DNA of 64,000 nucleotides from Streptomyces maremycinicus (GCF_001184025.1 NZ_BBYG01000013.1:186001-250000), one strand, 5' to 3'. Counted from the stretch's first letter, positions 30,865 through 39,303 are shown. Numbers and translations: made by a program. Notes: generated by a model not told the origin, from the sequence alone.

Positions 30865-30908
30865 AACGGAAGGGGCCCTCCACGCGCGCGTGGAGGGCCC
30901 CTTCCGTT
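30865..30908. terminator. 44-bp perfect palindrome, bidirectional terminator
   Basis: AACGGAAGGGGCCCTCCACG and its reverse complement meet with almost no loop at about 30886/30887, giving a stem of up to 20 bp, flanked by TTTC on the plus strand. It lies between convergent genes and should terminate both. Confidence 0.92.
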
Positions 30909-30920
30909 TCGGTCGGCAGC

Positions 30921-33707
30921 TCAGGGCTTGAGCACCAGGGTGTCGCTGGTGCTGTCGTCGACCGCCTTCTTCGAGAAGGACCAGTCGAGCAGCTCACCGT
31001 CGGCCCACTTGCTCGTCTGGTCGGTGTAGTGAGCGCTGAAGACGTGCCCCGAGGCTCCGGTGAGGTTGATCCATTTCGACTTGTCGAGATCGTCGAGGTT
31101 GACCACCATCCGCATCGACGGCACCCATACGACCCCGTAGCCGCCGGCCGCGTTCCAGCCGGTGGCGTTGACCGTCGCCTCGCCGCCGCCGAGCTTCCAC
31201 GGGCCGCGGTTGAGGATGTACTGGAGGAAACCGGGGCCACTGGTGCCCAGGGTCTGGTTCTTCAGGAACAGGCGGTGCAGCCGGCCCCAGCTCCAGGTGT
31301 CGATGTCCTTGCCGAGCTTGGCGGTCAGCTCCCAGCGGGCGTCGATCATGGCGCGCGCGAACAGCTTGTCGCGGTCGTGCTCGGCGCCGGGACGGGTGCC
31401 CGACTCGGGCGTCGTCCACCAGTCGCTGTCCGTCTTCGTCATGAGGCTGCGCACGACCTCGAACCAGCGGTCGCCGCCGTCCGGCTGCGCCTGGTCGGCA
31501 TCGCGCTGACCGCACTCACGGACCTTCTCGGTGTCGTCGACCGGGCCGGTGGTGTTGACCGGGTCGACCCACAGGCACTGGTCCTCGACGCGCAGCTCCT
31601 TGGGCAGCTTGTTACCGAAGGCCAGCTTGAGGATGTTGCGCCAGACCGCGTTGAAGTAGGCGGCCGCGGCCGAGTCGGCGTCCTGGGTGAAGTCCCAGTT
31701 CTCGAGCAGCTTCTGCGCGTCGCGGACGTCCGGGTCGTCGAGGTTGATCTTCTTCAGCACGGGCACGAGCAGCTTCGCGATCTCACTGTCGTCGTCCAGC
31801 TGCATCTGCCGCATGTCGTCGGTGGAGATCTTGCCGCCGCCCTTGATCTTGCTCTTGATCAGGTCGGTGATCCGCTGGCTGCGCGCGCCGTATCCCCAGT
31901 CCGTGGTGAGCGTGTAGGGGTACTTGTCCTTGTCGACGACGGCCTGGTTGGCCGTGACGATGTAGCCGCGGGCCGGGTCGTACTCGTAGGGCAGCTCATC
32001 GAAGTCGATGAAGCCCTTCCACTTGTACTTGGAGTCCCAGCCGGGCGCCGGGATCGAGCCGTCGACGCCCTTCGCGCGCGTGGGGATCTTTCCGGGCAGC
32101 TGGTAGCCGATGTGGTTCGAGGTGTCGGCGTAGATCAGGTTCTGGGAAGGGACGTCGAATTTCTCGGCCGCCTTGCGGAAGCTGTCCCAGTCCGTGGCCT
32201 TGTCTATGGCGAAAACGGCGTCCATGGAGTTGCCCGGCGACAGTGCGGTCCACTTCAGGGCGACGCCGTAGCCGTCACCGCGGTCGGGCGCCGCGGCGTC
32301 GACATTGTCGACGGTGGCCTTCTTGCCGACGTCGATGAGCTCGTCGTCGCGGTCGGACAGCAGGGGCATCCCGTCCTGGGTCTGCCGGACGACGATCTTC
32401 TTGGACTCGCCGCCGGCGACCTTGATGGTCTCCTCGCGCGTGACGAACGGCTTCACCTTGCCGTCGTACTGATAGCCGTCGTCCCCGGAGAGCTTCTCCA
32501 GGTAGAGGTCCGTGACGTCGACGCCGGAGTTGGTCATGCCCCAGGAGATGGTCTGGTTGTGGCCGATGATCACACCGGGCATGCCCGCGAAGGTGTAGCC
32601 GGACACGTCGTACTGGCACTTGCTGGAGACCGCGCGGCAGTGCAGGCCCATCTGGTACCAGACGGACGGCAGCGAGGCCGACAGGTGCGGGTCGTTGGCC
32701 AGCAGCGGCTTGTTGGTGATCGTGTTCTTGCCGGCGACGACCCAGGAGTTCGAGCCGATGCCGTTGCCGTTCACACCGACGGCCGTGGGGAGGTCGTCCA
32801 GGACGTCGTAGAGGCCCGAGAGCTGGCTCTGGAGGGCCGAACCGTCCGTCGAGGAGGAGTCCGAGGAGGAGCCCGTGCCGTCGCCCGTGGAGCTGTCGTC
32901 GGAGTCGCCCTGGCCGTCACCCTGCTCGAACGTCCGGGTCAGCTCGTCGTACTGCCCCTCCTGGACGATCGCCTGGTTACGGTCGTACGGGTACTGCGGG
33001 TACAGCTCGGCGATCTGGGCCGGGCCCAGACGGCTGGTCATCAGGGCGCGGTCGATCTCGTCCTGCATGTTGCCGCGCAGGTCCCAGGCCATCGCCTTCA
33101 GCCAGGAGATCGAGTCGACCGGGGTCCACTCGGTGGGCTTGTAGTCGTTGGTGAAGCCCAGGGCCGCGTACTCCAGGGAGATGTCGGCGCCGTCCTTGCC
33201 CTTGAGGTAGGCATTGACCCCCTTGGCGTAGGCCTGGAGGTACTTCTTGGTGTCGGCCGACAGCTCGGAGTCGTACTCCTTCTCGGCGACGCGGTCCCAG
33301 CCCAGGGTGCGCAGGAATTCGTCGTTGTCGACCTGGCTCTTGCCGAACATCTCAGAGAGCCGCCCGGAGGTCATGTGCCGGCGGACGTCCATCTCGTAGA
33401 ACCGGTCCTGGGCCTGGACATAGCCCTGGGCCATGAACAGGTCCTCGTCGGAGTCCGCGTAGATCTGCGGGATGCCGTAGCCGTCCCGCTTCACGTCCAC
33501 GGGGCCGGTCAGGCCCTCGAGTGTGATCGAACCCTTGGTCTGCGGGAAGGACGCGCGGACGGTGCTGATGGACCAGTAGGCGCCGTAGGCGATGCCTCCG
33601 ATGATGGCCAGCACCAGCACAAGCACGATCAAACGGGCTTTGCGCCCCTTCTTCCTGCCGGACTTGCCGGGCTTGTCACCCGATGTGGCGGTGGTGTTGG
33701 GGGGCAT
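30921..33707 (-). CDS. Penicillin acylase-family N-terminal nucleophile hydrolase
   Basis: A 928-residue secreted or membrane-anchored enzyme. The first 25 residues are basic and Lys-rich, followed by a hydrophobic segment (ARLIVLVLVLAIIGGIAYGAY, about 24-44) acting as signal anchor. The alpha chain follows (DVKRDGYGIPQIYADSDEDLF, about 71-91). A Ser/Asp/Gly-rich linker is at about 265-295. The autocatalytic site is GIGSNSWVVAG (about 316-326), where the Ser becomes the N-terminal nucleophile of the beta chain. The beta chain contains NDPHLSASLPSVWYQMG and GVIIGHNQTISWGMTN. Such enzymes cleave beta-lactams or, often, acyl-homoserine lactones and lipopeptides. Substrate unknown. The linker is longer than in characterised acylases. 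Confidence 0.92.
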   Translation of the reverse strand: MPPNTTATSGDKPGKSGRKKGRKARLIVLVLVLAIIGGIAYGAYWSISTVRASFPQTKGSITLEGLTGPVDVKRDGYGIPQIYADSDEDLFMAQGYVQAQDRFYEMDVRRHMTSGRLSEMFGKSQVDNDEFLRTLGWDRVAEKEYDSELSADTKKYLQAYAKGVNAYLKGKDGADISLEYAALGFTNDYKPTEWTPVDSISWLKAMAWDLRGNMQDEIDRALMTSRLGPAQIAELYPQYPYDRNQAIVQEGQYDELTRTFEQGDGQGDSDDSSTGDGTGSSSDSSSTDGSALQSQLSGLYDVLDDLPTAVGVNGNGIGSNSWVVAGKNTITNKPLLANDPHLSASLPSVWYQMGLHCRAVSSKCQYDVSGYTFAGMPGVIIGHNQTISWGMTNSGVDVTDLYLEKLSGDDGYQYDGKVKPFVTREETIKVAGGESKKIVVRQTQDGMPLLSDRDDELIDVGKKATVDNVDAAAPDRGDGYGVALKWTALSPGNSMDAVFAIDKATDWDSFRKAAEKFDVPSQNLIYADTSNHIGYQLPGKIPTRAKGVDGSIPAPGWDSKYKWKGFIDFDELPYEYDPARGYIVTANQAVVDKDKYPYTLTTDWGYGARSQRITDLIKSKIKGGGKISTDDMRQMQLDDDSEIAKLLVPVLKKINLDDPDVRDAQKLLENWDFTQDADSAAAAYFNAVWRNILKLAFGNKLPKELRVEDQCLWVDPVNTTGPVDDTEKVRECGQRDADQAQPDGGDRWFEVVRSLMTKTDSDWWTTPESGTRPGAEHDRDKLFARAMIDARWELTAKLGKDIDTWSWGRLHRLFLKNQTLGTSGPGFLQYILNRGPWKLGGGEATVNATGWNAAGGYGVVWVPSMRMVVNLDDLDKSKWINLTGASGHVFSAHYTDQTSKWADGELLDWSFSKKAVDDSTSDTLVLKP

Positions 33708-33958
33708 CGCTGTCCTTGCTGTCCTAACGCGAGCGGCAGGCGGTCCTGGAGTGCTGGAGCAACCATAGGCGCAGGGCCTTGCGCCACTTGACCCGGAGTC
33801 GGGTACCGGTACGGAGGGATGTTCGATCTTCCCTCGCCGAGCGTCAAGAAATCGTCAAGAGTTAGGTAAGGTAACGAAGTAGTTGGGTCCGAAGCTGACG
33901 GCTTCGTGTCCGATGTATCCGAAGCACATGTGCGCCCGCGCGCAAGCCGCGCGCGCCG

Positions 33959-35473
33959 GTGAAGGGACCGCCGCTGACTGTCCACCACCTCAACCAGCTC
34001 CTGCTCGTCTGCTCGCTCGTCCTGCTCGTCGCCGTCGCAGCGGTCCGGATCTCCTCGCGCAGCGGGCTCCCCAGCCTGCTCGTCTACGTGGGCATCGGCG
34101 TCCTCATGGGCCAGGACGGCATCGGCAACATCCACTTCGACAACGCCGAGATGACGCAGGTCATCGGCTACGCCGCCCTGGTCGTGATCCTCGCCGAGGG
34201 CGGCCTCGGCACGAAGTGGAAGGAGATCGAACCGGCCCTGCCGTCCGCCACGGCGCTGGCACTGGCCGGCGTCGCGGTCAGCGTCGGCGTCACCGCCACC
34301 GCCGCGCACTTCCTGACCGGGCTGGAGTGGAGACAGGCGCTGATCATCGGCGCGGTGGTGTCCTCGACCGACGCGGCGGCGGTCTTCTCCGTCCTGCGCA
34401 AGATCCCCCTCCCCTCGCGCGTGACGGGCACCCTGGAGGCCGAGTCCGGCTTCAACGACGCCCCGGTGGTCATCCTGGTGGTCGCCTTCTCCACGGCCGG
34501 CCCCGTCGAGCACTGGTACGTGCTGGTGGGCGAGATAGCGCTGGAGCTGGCCATCGGCGCCGCCATCGGCCTGGCGGTCGGCTGGCTGGGCTCCTGGGGC
34601 CTCCGGCACGTCGCGCTGCCCGCCTCCGGCCTCTACCCGATCGCGGTCATGGCGATCGCGGTCACCGCGTACGCGGCGGGCTCCCTAGCGCACGGCAGCG
34701 GCTTCCTGGGCGTGTACCTCGCCTCGATGGTCATGGGCAACGCGAAGCTGCCGCACTGGCCCGCCACCCGCGGCTTCGCCGACGGTCTCGGCTGGATCGC
34801 CCAGATCGGCATGTTCGTGCTGCTCGGTCTCCTGGTGACACCGCACGAGCTGGGCGACGACGTGCTGCCGGCGCTCGTCATCGGCCTGGTGCTGACCATG
34901 GTGGCCCGCCCGCTCAGCGTCGTGCTGTGCCTGACGCCGTTCCGGGTGCCGTGGCAGGAGCAGACGCTGATGTCCTGGGCCGGGCTGCGCGGCGCCGTCC
35001 CCATCATCCTGGCGACGATCCCCATGGTGAACGGCGTCGACGGCAGCCGCCGCATCTTCAACATCGTCTTCGTCCTGGTCGTCGTCTACACCCTGATCCA
35101 GGGGCCCACGCTGCCCTGGCTGGCGCGCAAACTGCGGCTGGGCGGCGATCCCGAGGCAGCCGACCTCGGCGTCGAGTCAGCGCCCCTGGAGCGGCTGCGC
35201 GGGCACCTGCTGTCCGTGGCGATCCCCGAAGGGTCGAAGATGCACGGCGTCGAGGTCAACGAGCTGCGACTGCCGGCCGGGGCCGCCGTCACCCTCGTCG
35301 TGCGCGAGGGGACGTCCTTCGTGCCGCTGCCGACCACCGTGCTGCGGCGCGGCGACGAACTCCTCGTCGTCGCCACCGACCCGGTCCGCGACGCGGCCGA
35401 ACGGCGACTGCGCGCCGTCGGGCACGGCGGAAAGCTCGCCGGATGGCTGGGCACCGGCGGCAGCGCGCGTTAA
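33959..35473 (+). CDS. CPA1-type potassium/proton antiporter with TrkA-C domain
   Basis: A 504-residue membrane transporter. It has about 12 helices from residue 10 to 395, with VSSTDAAAVFSVLRK (about 133-147) and GTLEAESGFNDAPVVI (about 154-169), the paired half-helix motifs with the ion-binding ND of Na+/H+ or K+/H+ exchangers. GLRGAVPIILATIPM follows. The C-terminal 90 residues (LLSVAIPEGSKMHGVEVNEL... RRGDELLVVATD) form a TrkA-C ligand-binding domain, which in relatives binds c-di-AMP or nucleotides. The annotated GTG at 33959 lacks a ribosome site; a GAAGGGA lies ahead of a CTG at 33974 (LTVHHLN), a possible non-canonical start. Long upstream region has TTAGGTAAGGTAACG. Confidence 0.9.
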   Translation: MKGPPLTVHHLNQLLLVCSLVLLVAVAAVRISSRSGLPSLLVYVGIGVLMGQDGIGNIHFDNAEMTQVIGYAALVVILAEGGLGTKWKEIEPALPSATALALAGVAVSVGVTATAAHFLTGLEWRQALIIGAVVSSTDAAAVFSVLRKIPLPSRVTGTLEAESGFNDAPVVILVVAFSTAGPVEHWYVLVGEIALELAIGAAIGLAVGWLGSWGLRHVALPASGLYPIAVMAIAVTAYAAGSLAHGSGFLGVYLASMVMGNAKLPHWPATRGFADGLGWIAQIGMFVLLGLLVTPHELGDDVLPALVIGLVLTMVARPLSVVLCLTPFRVPWQEQTLMSWAGLRGAVPIILATIPMVNGVDGSRRIFNIVFVLVVVYTLIQGPTLPWLARKLRLGGDPEAADLGVESAPLERLRGHLLSVAIPEGSKMHGVEVNELRLPAGAAVTLVVREGTSFVPLPTTVLRRGDELLVVATDPVRDAAERRLRAVGHGGKLAGWLGTGGSAR

Positions 35474-35540
35474 GTACGTGTTTCGACCTGTTCACACGCC
35501 CGCTATTCCGAGGCGGGCGGCCTTACGGTGCTCATTTTCA

Positions 35541-35571
35541 CAGGGATGACGTCCCTTGATCCCTGTAGGAT
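35541..35571 (+). promoter_or_regulatory. Inverted repeat CAGGGAT-N11-ATCCCTG overlapping a -10-like TAGGAT
   Basis: Arms at about 35541-35547 and 35559-35565, directly followed by TAGGAT (about 35566-35571). The geometry, dyad abutting a -10 element, suggests an operator controlling the MFS gene. The gene starts 180 bases downstream, so the transcript would have a long leader. Confidence 0.45.
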
Positions 35572-35750
35572 GAAGGCACACCTTGATCGAACCAACTCTG
35601 CCTGACGCAGAGCTGGCGCGACCGTATGGCGGCCGGGACACCTCGTGCGGCGAGCACCGGCATCTACCGCAGCACGCGCAAGAGGACAGCTCTCGGCGCC
35701 CCCGCCCACCGGACGGGGTCGCGCTACCAGGCGGCAGAAAGGCACGGGCC

Positions 35751-37049
35751 GTGGCATCCACGGTCACCACCGAGCCGTCGAAGGACTCGTCGGCTCCCTC
35801 CCGCCCGGGATACGGACAGCTGCTGCGTACCCGCGGCGCCTGGACGTTCCTGCTGCCCGGCTTCGCCGCCCGTCAGCCCTTCGCGATGCTCACCATCTCC
35901 ATCGTGCTGCTCGTGCAGCACACCACCGGCTCGTACGGCGCGGCCGGTGCCGCCGCGGCCGTCACCGGTGTCTCCATGGCCCTGTGCGCGCCCTACAGCG
36001 GACGGCTCGCCGACCGCTACGGGCAGCGCGCGGTACTGATCCCCGGCGTGCTCCTGCACACGCTGTCGGGCCTCACCCTCACCGTCCTCGCCCTGACCCA
36101 CGCACCCCTGTGGACGGTGTTCGCGGCGGCCGTGCCCACGGGCGCCTCGGTCCCGCAGATCGGGCCCATGGTGCGCGCCCGCTGGGGTGCGCGGCTCAAG
36201 GGCTCGCCGCTGATGACCACCGCGGCGGCCTTCGAGTCCGTCACCGACGAGCTCACCTTCGTCTTCGGCCCGCTGCTGGCGACCGCCCTGTGCACCGCCG
36301 TGAACCCGGCCGCGGGCCTGGTCACCGAGGCCGCGCTGACCCTGCTCGGCGGCCTGCTGTTCGCCGCGCGCAAGAGCACGCAGCCCGAGGTCGCCGTCAC
36401 CGTCGCCGGGCACGCACGCGTGGAGCACGCCTCGGCTCTGCGCATCCCCGGTGTGCGCGTGCTGATCGTGGCCTTCCTGGGCATCGGCACCGTCTTCGGT
36501 GGCATGCAGGTCTCGCTGGCCGCGTTCACCGAGTCCATCGGCGAGCCCGGTCTGAACGGCGTCCTGTACGGCACCTTCGCCGCGGGCAACATGCTCTCCG
36601 GCCTGGTGTGCGGCGCCATCGCCTGGAAGGTCGCCCCGCGCCGGCGCCTGGTCGTCGCCTACGCCGCGCTGGCGCTCGTCGCCTCCGGCCTGTGGGCGGC
36701 CCACTCCGTGCTCGTCCTGGCGGGCCTGGGCCTCCTGGTCGGCATGTGCATCGCGCCCGCGCTGATCACCGGCTACACGCTGGTCGAGGAACTGGTCCCG
36801 GCCGGAGCCCGCACCGAGGCGTTCACCTGGCTGACGGGCGCGGTCGCGCTCGGGCAGGCGGCCGCCGTCACGATCGCCGGTCAGCTGGAGGACCGCTTCT
36901 GGGGCGGCGCCGGTTTCCTGGTCCCCATGGGGGGCACCGTGCTGGCCCTGGTGACCGTGCTGGCGCTGCGTTCACGGCTGGCGGCGCGCCCCCGCGCGCG
37001 TACCGTCGCACGTGGCGTCGGTCACCGCGTGCCGGTGACAGTGGACTGA
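35751..37049 (+). CDS. MFS transporter
   Basis: A 432-residue, 12-helix major facilitator. It begins VASTVTTEPSKDSSAPSR and then LLRTRGAWTFLLPGFAARQP leading into helix 1. The loop 2-3 motif is SGRLADRYGQRAVLI (about 84-98), matching the G-x-x-x-D-R-x-G-R pattern. The second half starts near residue 225 (RIPGVRVLIVAFLGIGTVFGG). GTG 35751 with AAAGG upstream is the likely start. The frame extends 56 residues further up to 35583, but those residues are hydrophilic and low-complexity. A dyad and -10-like box lie about 180 bases upstream. Substrate unknown; related proteins export sugars or drugs. Confidence 0.9.
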   Translation: MASTVTTEPSKDSSAPSRPGYGQLLRTRGAWTFLLPGFAARQPFAMLTISIVLLVQHTTGSYGAAGAAAAVTGVSMALCAPYSGRLADRYGQRAVLIPGVLLHTLSGLTLTVLALTHAPLWTVFAAAVPTGASVPQIGPMVRARWGARLKGSPLMTTAAAFESVTDELTFVFGPLLATALCTAVNPAAGLVTEAALTLLGGLLFAARKSTQPEVAVTVAGHARVEHASALRIPGVRVLIVAFLGIGTVFGGMQVSLAAFTESIGEPGLNGVLYGTFAAGNMLSGLVCGAIAWKVAPRRRLVVAYAALALVASGLWAAHSVLVLAGLGLLVGMCIAPALITGYTLVEELVPAGARTEAFTWLTGAVALGQAAAVTIAGQLEDRFWGGAGFLVPMGGTVLALVTVLALRSRLAARPRARTVARGVGHRVPVTVD

Positions 37050-37055
37050 TCCTCC

Positions 37056-37081
37056 GGAATACGTCAAGATAGACCGTCGTT
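37056..37081 (+). promoter_or_regulatory. SigR-type promoter of fmdB
   Basis: GGAAT at 37056-37060, exactly 18 bases, then GTT at 37079-37081. This fits the consensus of the thiol-oxidative-stress sigma factor SigR in Streptomyces (GGGAAT-N18-GTT). The expected transcription start is near 37088-37090, inside the CIRCE element. Confidence 0.75.
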
Positions 37082-37106
37082 AGCACTCACTGAGTGAGAG
37101 TGCCAG
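37080..37106. promoter_or_regulatory. CIRCE element (HrcA operator) in front of fmdB
   Basis: TTAGCACTC (37080-37088), nine bases, GAGTGCCAG (37098-37106). The consensus is TTAGCACTC-N9-GAGTGCTAA; 16 of 18 arm positions match, with the two differences in the last three bases of the right arm. It overlaps the predicted start point and ends one base before the AGGAGG ribosome site, the classical placement for HrcA repression. Confidence 0.85.
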
Positions 37107-37116
37107 GAGGAAGACA

Positions 37117-37437
37117 GTGCCGACCTACCAGTACCAGTGCACCGAGTGCGGCGAGGGCCTCGAGGCGGTGCAGAAGTTCACCGACGATGCCCTGACCGAG
37201 TGCCCCAACTGCGGTGGCCGCCTCAAGAAGGTGTTCTCCGCCGTCGGCATCGTCTTCAAGGGCTCCGGCTTCTACCGCAACGACAGCCGCGGCTCCTCGT
37301 CGAGCAGCTCGCCGGCGTCGTCCTCGAAGTCGTCGACGTCCGGATCCGACGCGAAGCCGTCGACCTCGACGTCCTCGTCCTCGGACTCGAAGTCGTCGAG
37401 CACCGGCACGTCGACCGGCAGCAGCTCAGCCGCGTAA
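37117..37437 (+). CDS. FmdB-family zinc-ribbon protein
   Basis: A 106-residue protein. Residues 1-53 are the FmdB/CxxC zinc ribbon: PTYQYQCTECGEGLEAVQKF and LTECPNCGGRLKKVFSAVGIVFKGSGFYRND, with two CxxC pairs (C8/C11 and C29/C32). The rest is a Ser-rich, Lys-containing disordered tail, long for the family. The start is GTG 37117 with an AGGAGG site. FmdB proteins are named after a regulator of formamidase/acetamidase, but the small zinc ribbon is widespread with no settled role. The CIRCE and SigR signals upstream indicate that this one is a stress-response protein, which its Cys pairs (redox-sensitive zinc) would suit. Confidence 0.9.
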   Translation: MPTYQYQCTECGEGLEAVQKFTDDALTECPNCGGRLKKVFSAVGIVFKGSGFYRNDSRGSSSSSSPASSSKSSTSGSDAKPSTSTSSSSDSKSSSTGTSTGSSSAA

Positions 37438-37450
37438 GGCTCGCTCAGCG

Positions 37451-37478
37451 GACCCTGTCGTCCTACGACGACGGGGTC
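37451..37478 (+). terminator. Hairpin terminator after fmdB
   Basis: GACCCTGTCGTC (37451-37462) pairs with GACGACGGGGTC (37467-37478), 12 bp with one G-U pair and a four-base loop, followed by TTC. It starts 13 bases after the fmdB stop and separates it from the next gene. Confidence 0.78.
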
Positions 37479-37498
37479 TTCGGCGTTTCCCGGGGCCG

Positions 37499-37513
37499 TT
37501 AGGGTGCGACGCA
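37499..37513 (+). promoter_or_regulatory. -10 element of a probably leaderless MTA phosphorylase transcript
   Basis: TTAGGGT (about 37499-37505) lies seven bases upstream of the ATG at 37513. A TAGGGT/TAnnnT -10 at this distance puts the transcription start at or next to the A of ATG, as in many Streptomyces leaderless mRNAs. Confidence 0.55.
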
Positions 37514-38355
37514 TGGCGAACAAGGCGAACGCAGAGATCGGTGTGATCGGCGGCTCCGGCTTCTATTCGTTTCTCGACCACGTGACCGAGCTCCAGGTCG
37601 ACACCCCGTACGGGCCGCCCAGCGACTCGCTCTTCCTAGGTGATATCGCCGGCCGGCGGGTGGCCTTCCTGCCCCGGCACGGACGCGGACACCATCTGCC
37701 GCCCCATCGGATCAACTACCGGGCCAACCTGTGGGCGCTGCGTTCGGTCGGCGCGCGCCAGGTCCTCGGTCCGTGTGCGGTGGGCGGTCTGCGCCCGGAG
37801 TACGGGCCCGGCACGCTGCTCGTGCCCGATCAGCTGGTCGACCGTACGAAGTCACGCATCGGTACGTACTTCGACGGGCTGCCCCTGCCCGACGGCAAGG
37901 TGCCCAACGTGGTGCACGTGTCCCTGGCCGACCCCTACTGCTCCGTGGGACGCTCGGCGGCGCTGAAGGCGGCGCGCGGCCGGGAGTGGGAGCCGGTGGA
38001 CGGCGGCACGCTCGTCGTGATCGAGGGGCCGCGGTTCTCCACCCGTGCCGAATCGTTGTGGCACCAGGCGCAGGGCTGGTCGGTGGTGGGCATGACCGGG
38101 CACCCGGAGGCCGCGCTCGCCCGCGAACTGGAGCTCTGCTACACGTCGTTGAACCTGGTCACCGATCTGGACGCGGGTGCCGAGAGCGGCGAGGGCGTGT
38201 CGCACGAGGAGGTGCTGCGGGTGTTCGCGGCGAACGTGGACCGGCTGCGGGGTGTGCTGTTCGACACGGTGGCCGCGCTGCCCTCCGACGGCGAGCGGGA
38301 CTGTCCGTGCGCGAACGCGCTGGGCGGGCTGGATCCGGGGTTCGAACTGCCTTAG
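37513..38355 (+). CDS. mtnP: S-methyl-5'-thioadenosine phosphorylase
   Basis: A 280-residue purine nucleoside phosphorylase of the MTAP family, which cleaves methylthioadenosine to adenine and methylthioribose-1-phosphate in the methionine-salvage and polyamine pathways. The N-terminal phosphate loop GVIGGSGFYSF (about 10-20) is followed by FLPRHGRGHHLPPHRINYRANLWAL (about 52-76), typical of MTAP. The nucleoside-binding part has IEGPRFSTRAESLWHQ (about 173-188), with GMTGHPEAALARELELCY after it. The ATG at 37513 is preferred over the GTG at 37504 because a -10 sits just upstream. Confidence 0.93.
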   Translation: MANKANAEIGVIGGSGFYSFLDHVTELQVDTPYGPPSDSLFLGDIAGRRVAFLPRHGRGHHLPPHRINYRANLWALRSVGARQVLGPCAVGGLRPEYGPGTLLVPDQLVDRTKSRIGTYFDGLPLPDGKVPNVVHVSLADPYCSVGRSAALKAARGREWEPVDGGTLVVIEGPRFSTRAESLWHQAQGWSVVGMTGHPEAALARELELCYTSLNLVTDLDAGAESGEGVSHEEVLRVFAANVDRLRGVLFDTVAALPSDGERDCPCANALGGLDPGFELP

Positions 38356-38532
38356 CGAGGACAGGCGCAGACGCGACAGGAGGAGCCGGAGGAGAGGCCT
38401 CGGGCGCGGAAGTTCTCCTTCGGGTGAGGGAGTTGTCCACAACCCGGCGGTGGTCCACAGGCTCCGGCGAGCGGCGGCGCGAAGCCTCATCGTGGCTTCG
38501 CAAACCCGTTCCCCCTCGCAGGTGGTGACCTC

Positions 38533-39195
38533 GTGTCCGACTCGTTCCTTCCTCCCTCCTCGCTTCCTCCGATCCCCTCGCCGGTCCCGGCCCCTCTCCC
38601 CTTCGCGACGCGCCCACCCGGCACGGACGCCCCTGCCACCTGCGAGGTGCCGTCCTTCGACCCCGTCCGGGTCCGCGGCGGACGGTACCTGCTGGGGCGG
38701 CTCGTCCGGAGCCGGCGGCGTGCCCTCGCCCTGGGACTCGCGATCACCGCCGCCGCGCTCGTGGCCTCCGGTCCACGGGACGGCGATCCGGCCCGCGGAC
38801 ACCCCGGCGGAACCGCGCGCGCGAACGCAGGCGGGCACGCACGCCCCGGCGCGTATGCCCCTCTACGCGCCCCTACGCCCGGCCCGCGCGCCGGGGTGAA
38901 GGTGACGGTGCCGGTACGGATCGCCGACGCGGACACGGTCCGGCTGCTGCGCCCCGGTGACCGGATCGATGTGATCGCCGTCGGGTCCACGACGCCGGGC
39001 GGGGTGGACGACGCGAGCAGCGACGCCCGCGTCGTCGCGCGCGGAGCCCTGGTGACGAAGGTGCCGAAGCCGCCGGACACCGCTGTGGGCCCGGCCGACG
39101 GCGGGGCACTGGTCGTCCTGTCGGTGCCCCGGTCCACCGCCGCGCGTCTGGCGGGGGCGAGTGCGACGGCCCGGCTGGCGGTGAGCCTGTGGTGA
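38533..39195 (+). CDS. CpaB/RcpC-like SAF-domain protein
   Basis: A 220-residue membrane protein. A Pro-rich head (1-50) precedes VRGGRYLLGRLVRSRRRALALGLAITAAALVAS, with one membrane helix at about 63-79. A low-complexity stretch leads to the SAF-like fold: VTVPVRIADADTVRLLRPGDRIDVIAV (about 123-149), then ARVVARGALVTKVPK and ALVVLSVPRSTAARLAG. CpaB/RcpC are assembly proteins of Flp/Tad pili, but no other Tad gene is nearby, so it may be an orphan. The GTG at 38533 is the start. A terminator hairpin follows the stop. Confidence 0.8.
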   Translation: MSDSFLPPSSLPPIPSPVPAPLPFATRPPGTDAPATCEVPSFDPVRVRGGRYLLGRLVRSRRRALALGLAITAAALVASGPRDGDPARGHPGGTARANAGGHARPGAYAPLRAPTPGPRAGVKVTVPVRIADADTVRLLRPGDRIDVIAVGSTTPGGVDDASSDARVVARGALVTKVPKPPDTAVGPADGGALVVLSVPRSTAARLAGASATARLAVSLW

Positions 39196-39201
39196 CGTCA
39201 A

Positions 39202-39219
39202 GTCCCTCGTCCGAGGGAC
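39202..39219 (+). terminator. Short hairpin after the CpaB-like gene
   Basis: GTCCCTCG (39202-39209) and CGAGGGAC (39212-39219) give a perfect eight-pair inverted repeat with a very small loop, six bases after the stop. Confidence 0.6.
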
Positions 39220-39303
39220 CGAATTGGACAGGCCCTCCTGGCGTTGACGTAGGTTGCGGAGTCGTTTGTTCCACAACCTGTACATGCGAGGAGTGTCCCC
39301 GAG

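Noticed and set aside
33862-33880. TTAGGTAAGGTAACGAAG considered as an iron box (DmdR/IdeR)
   Set aside because: Only the left half matches TTAGGTTAGG; the right half does not complete the CCTAA side, and neither neighbour is an iron-uptake gene.
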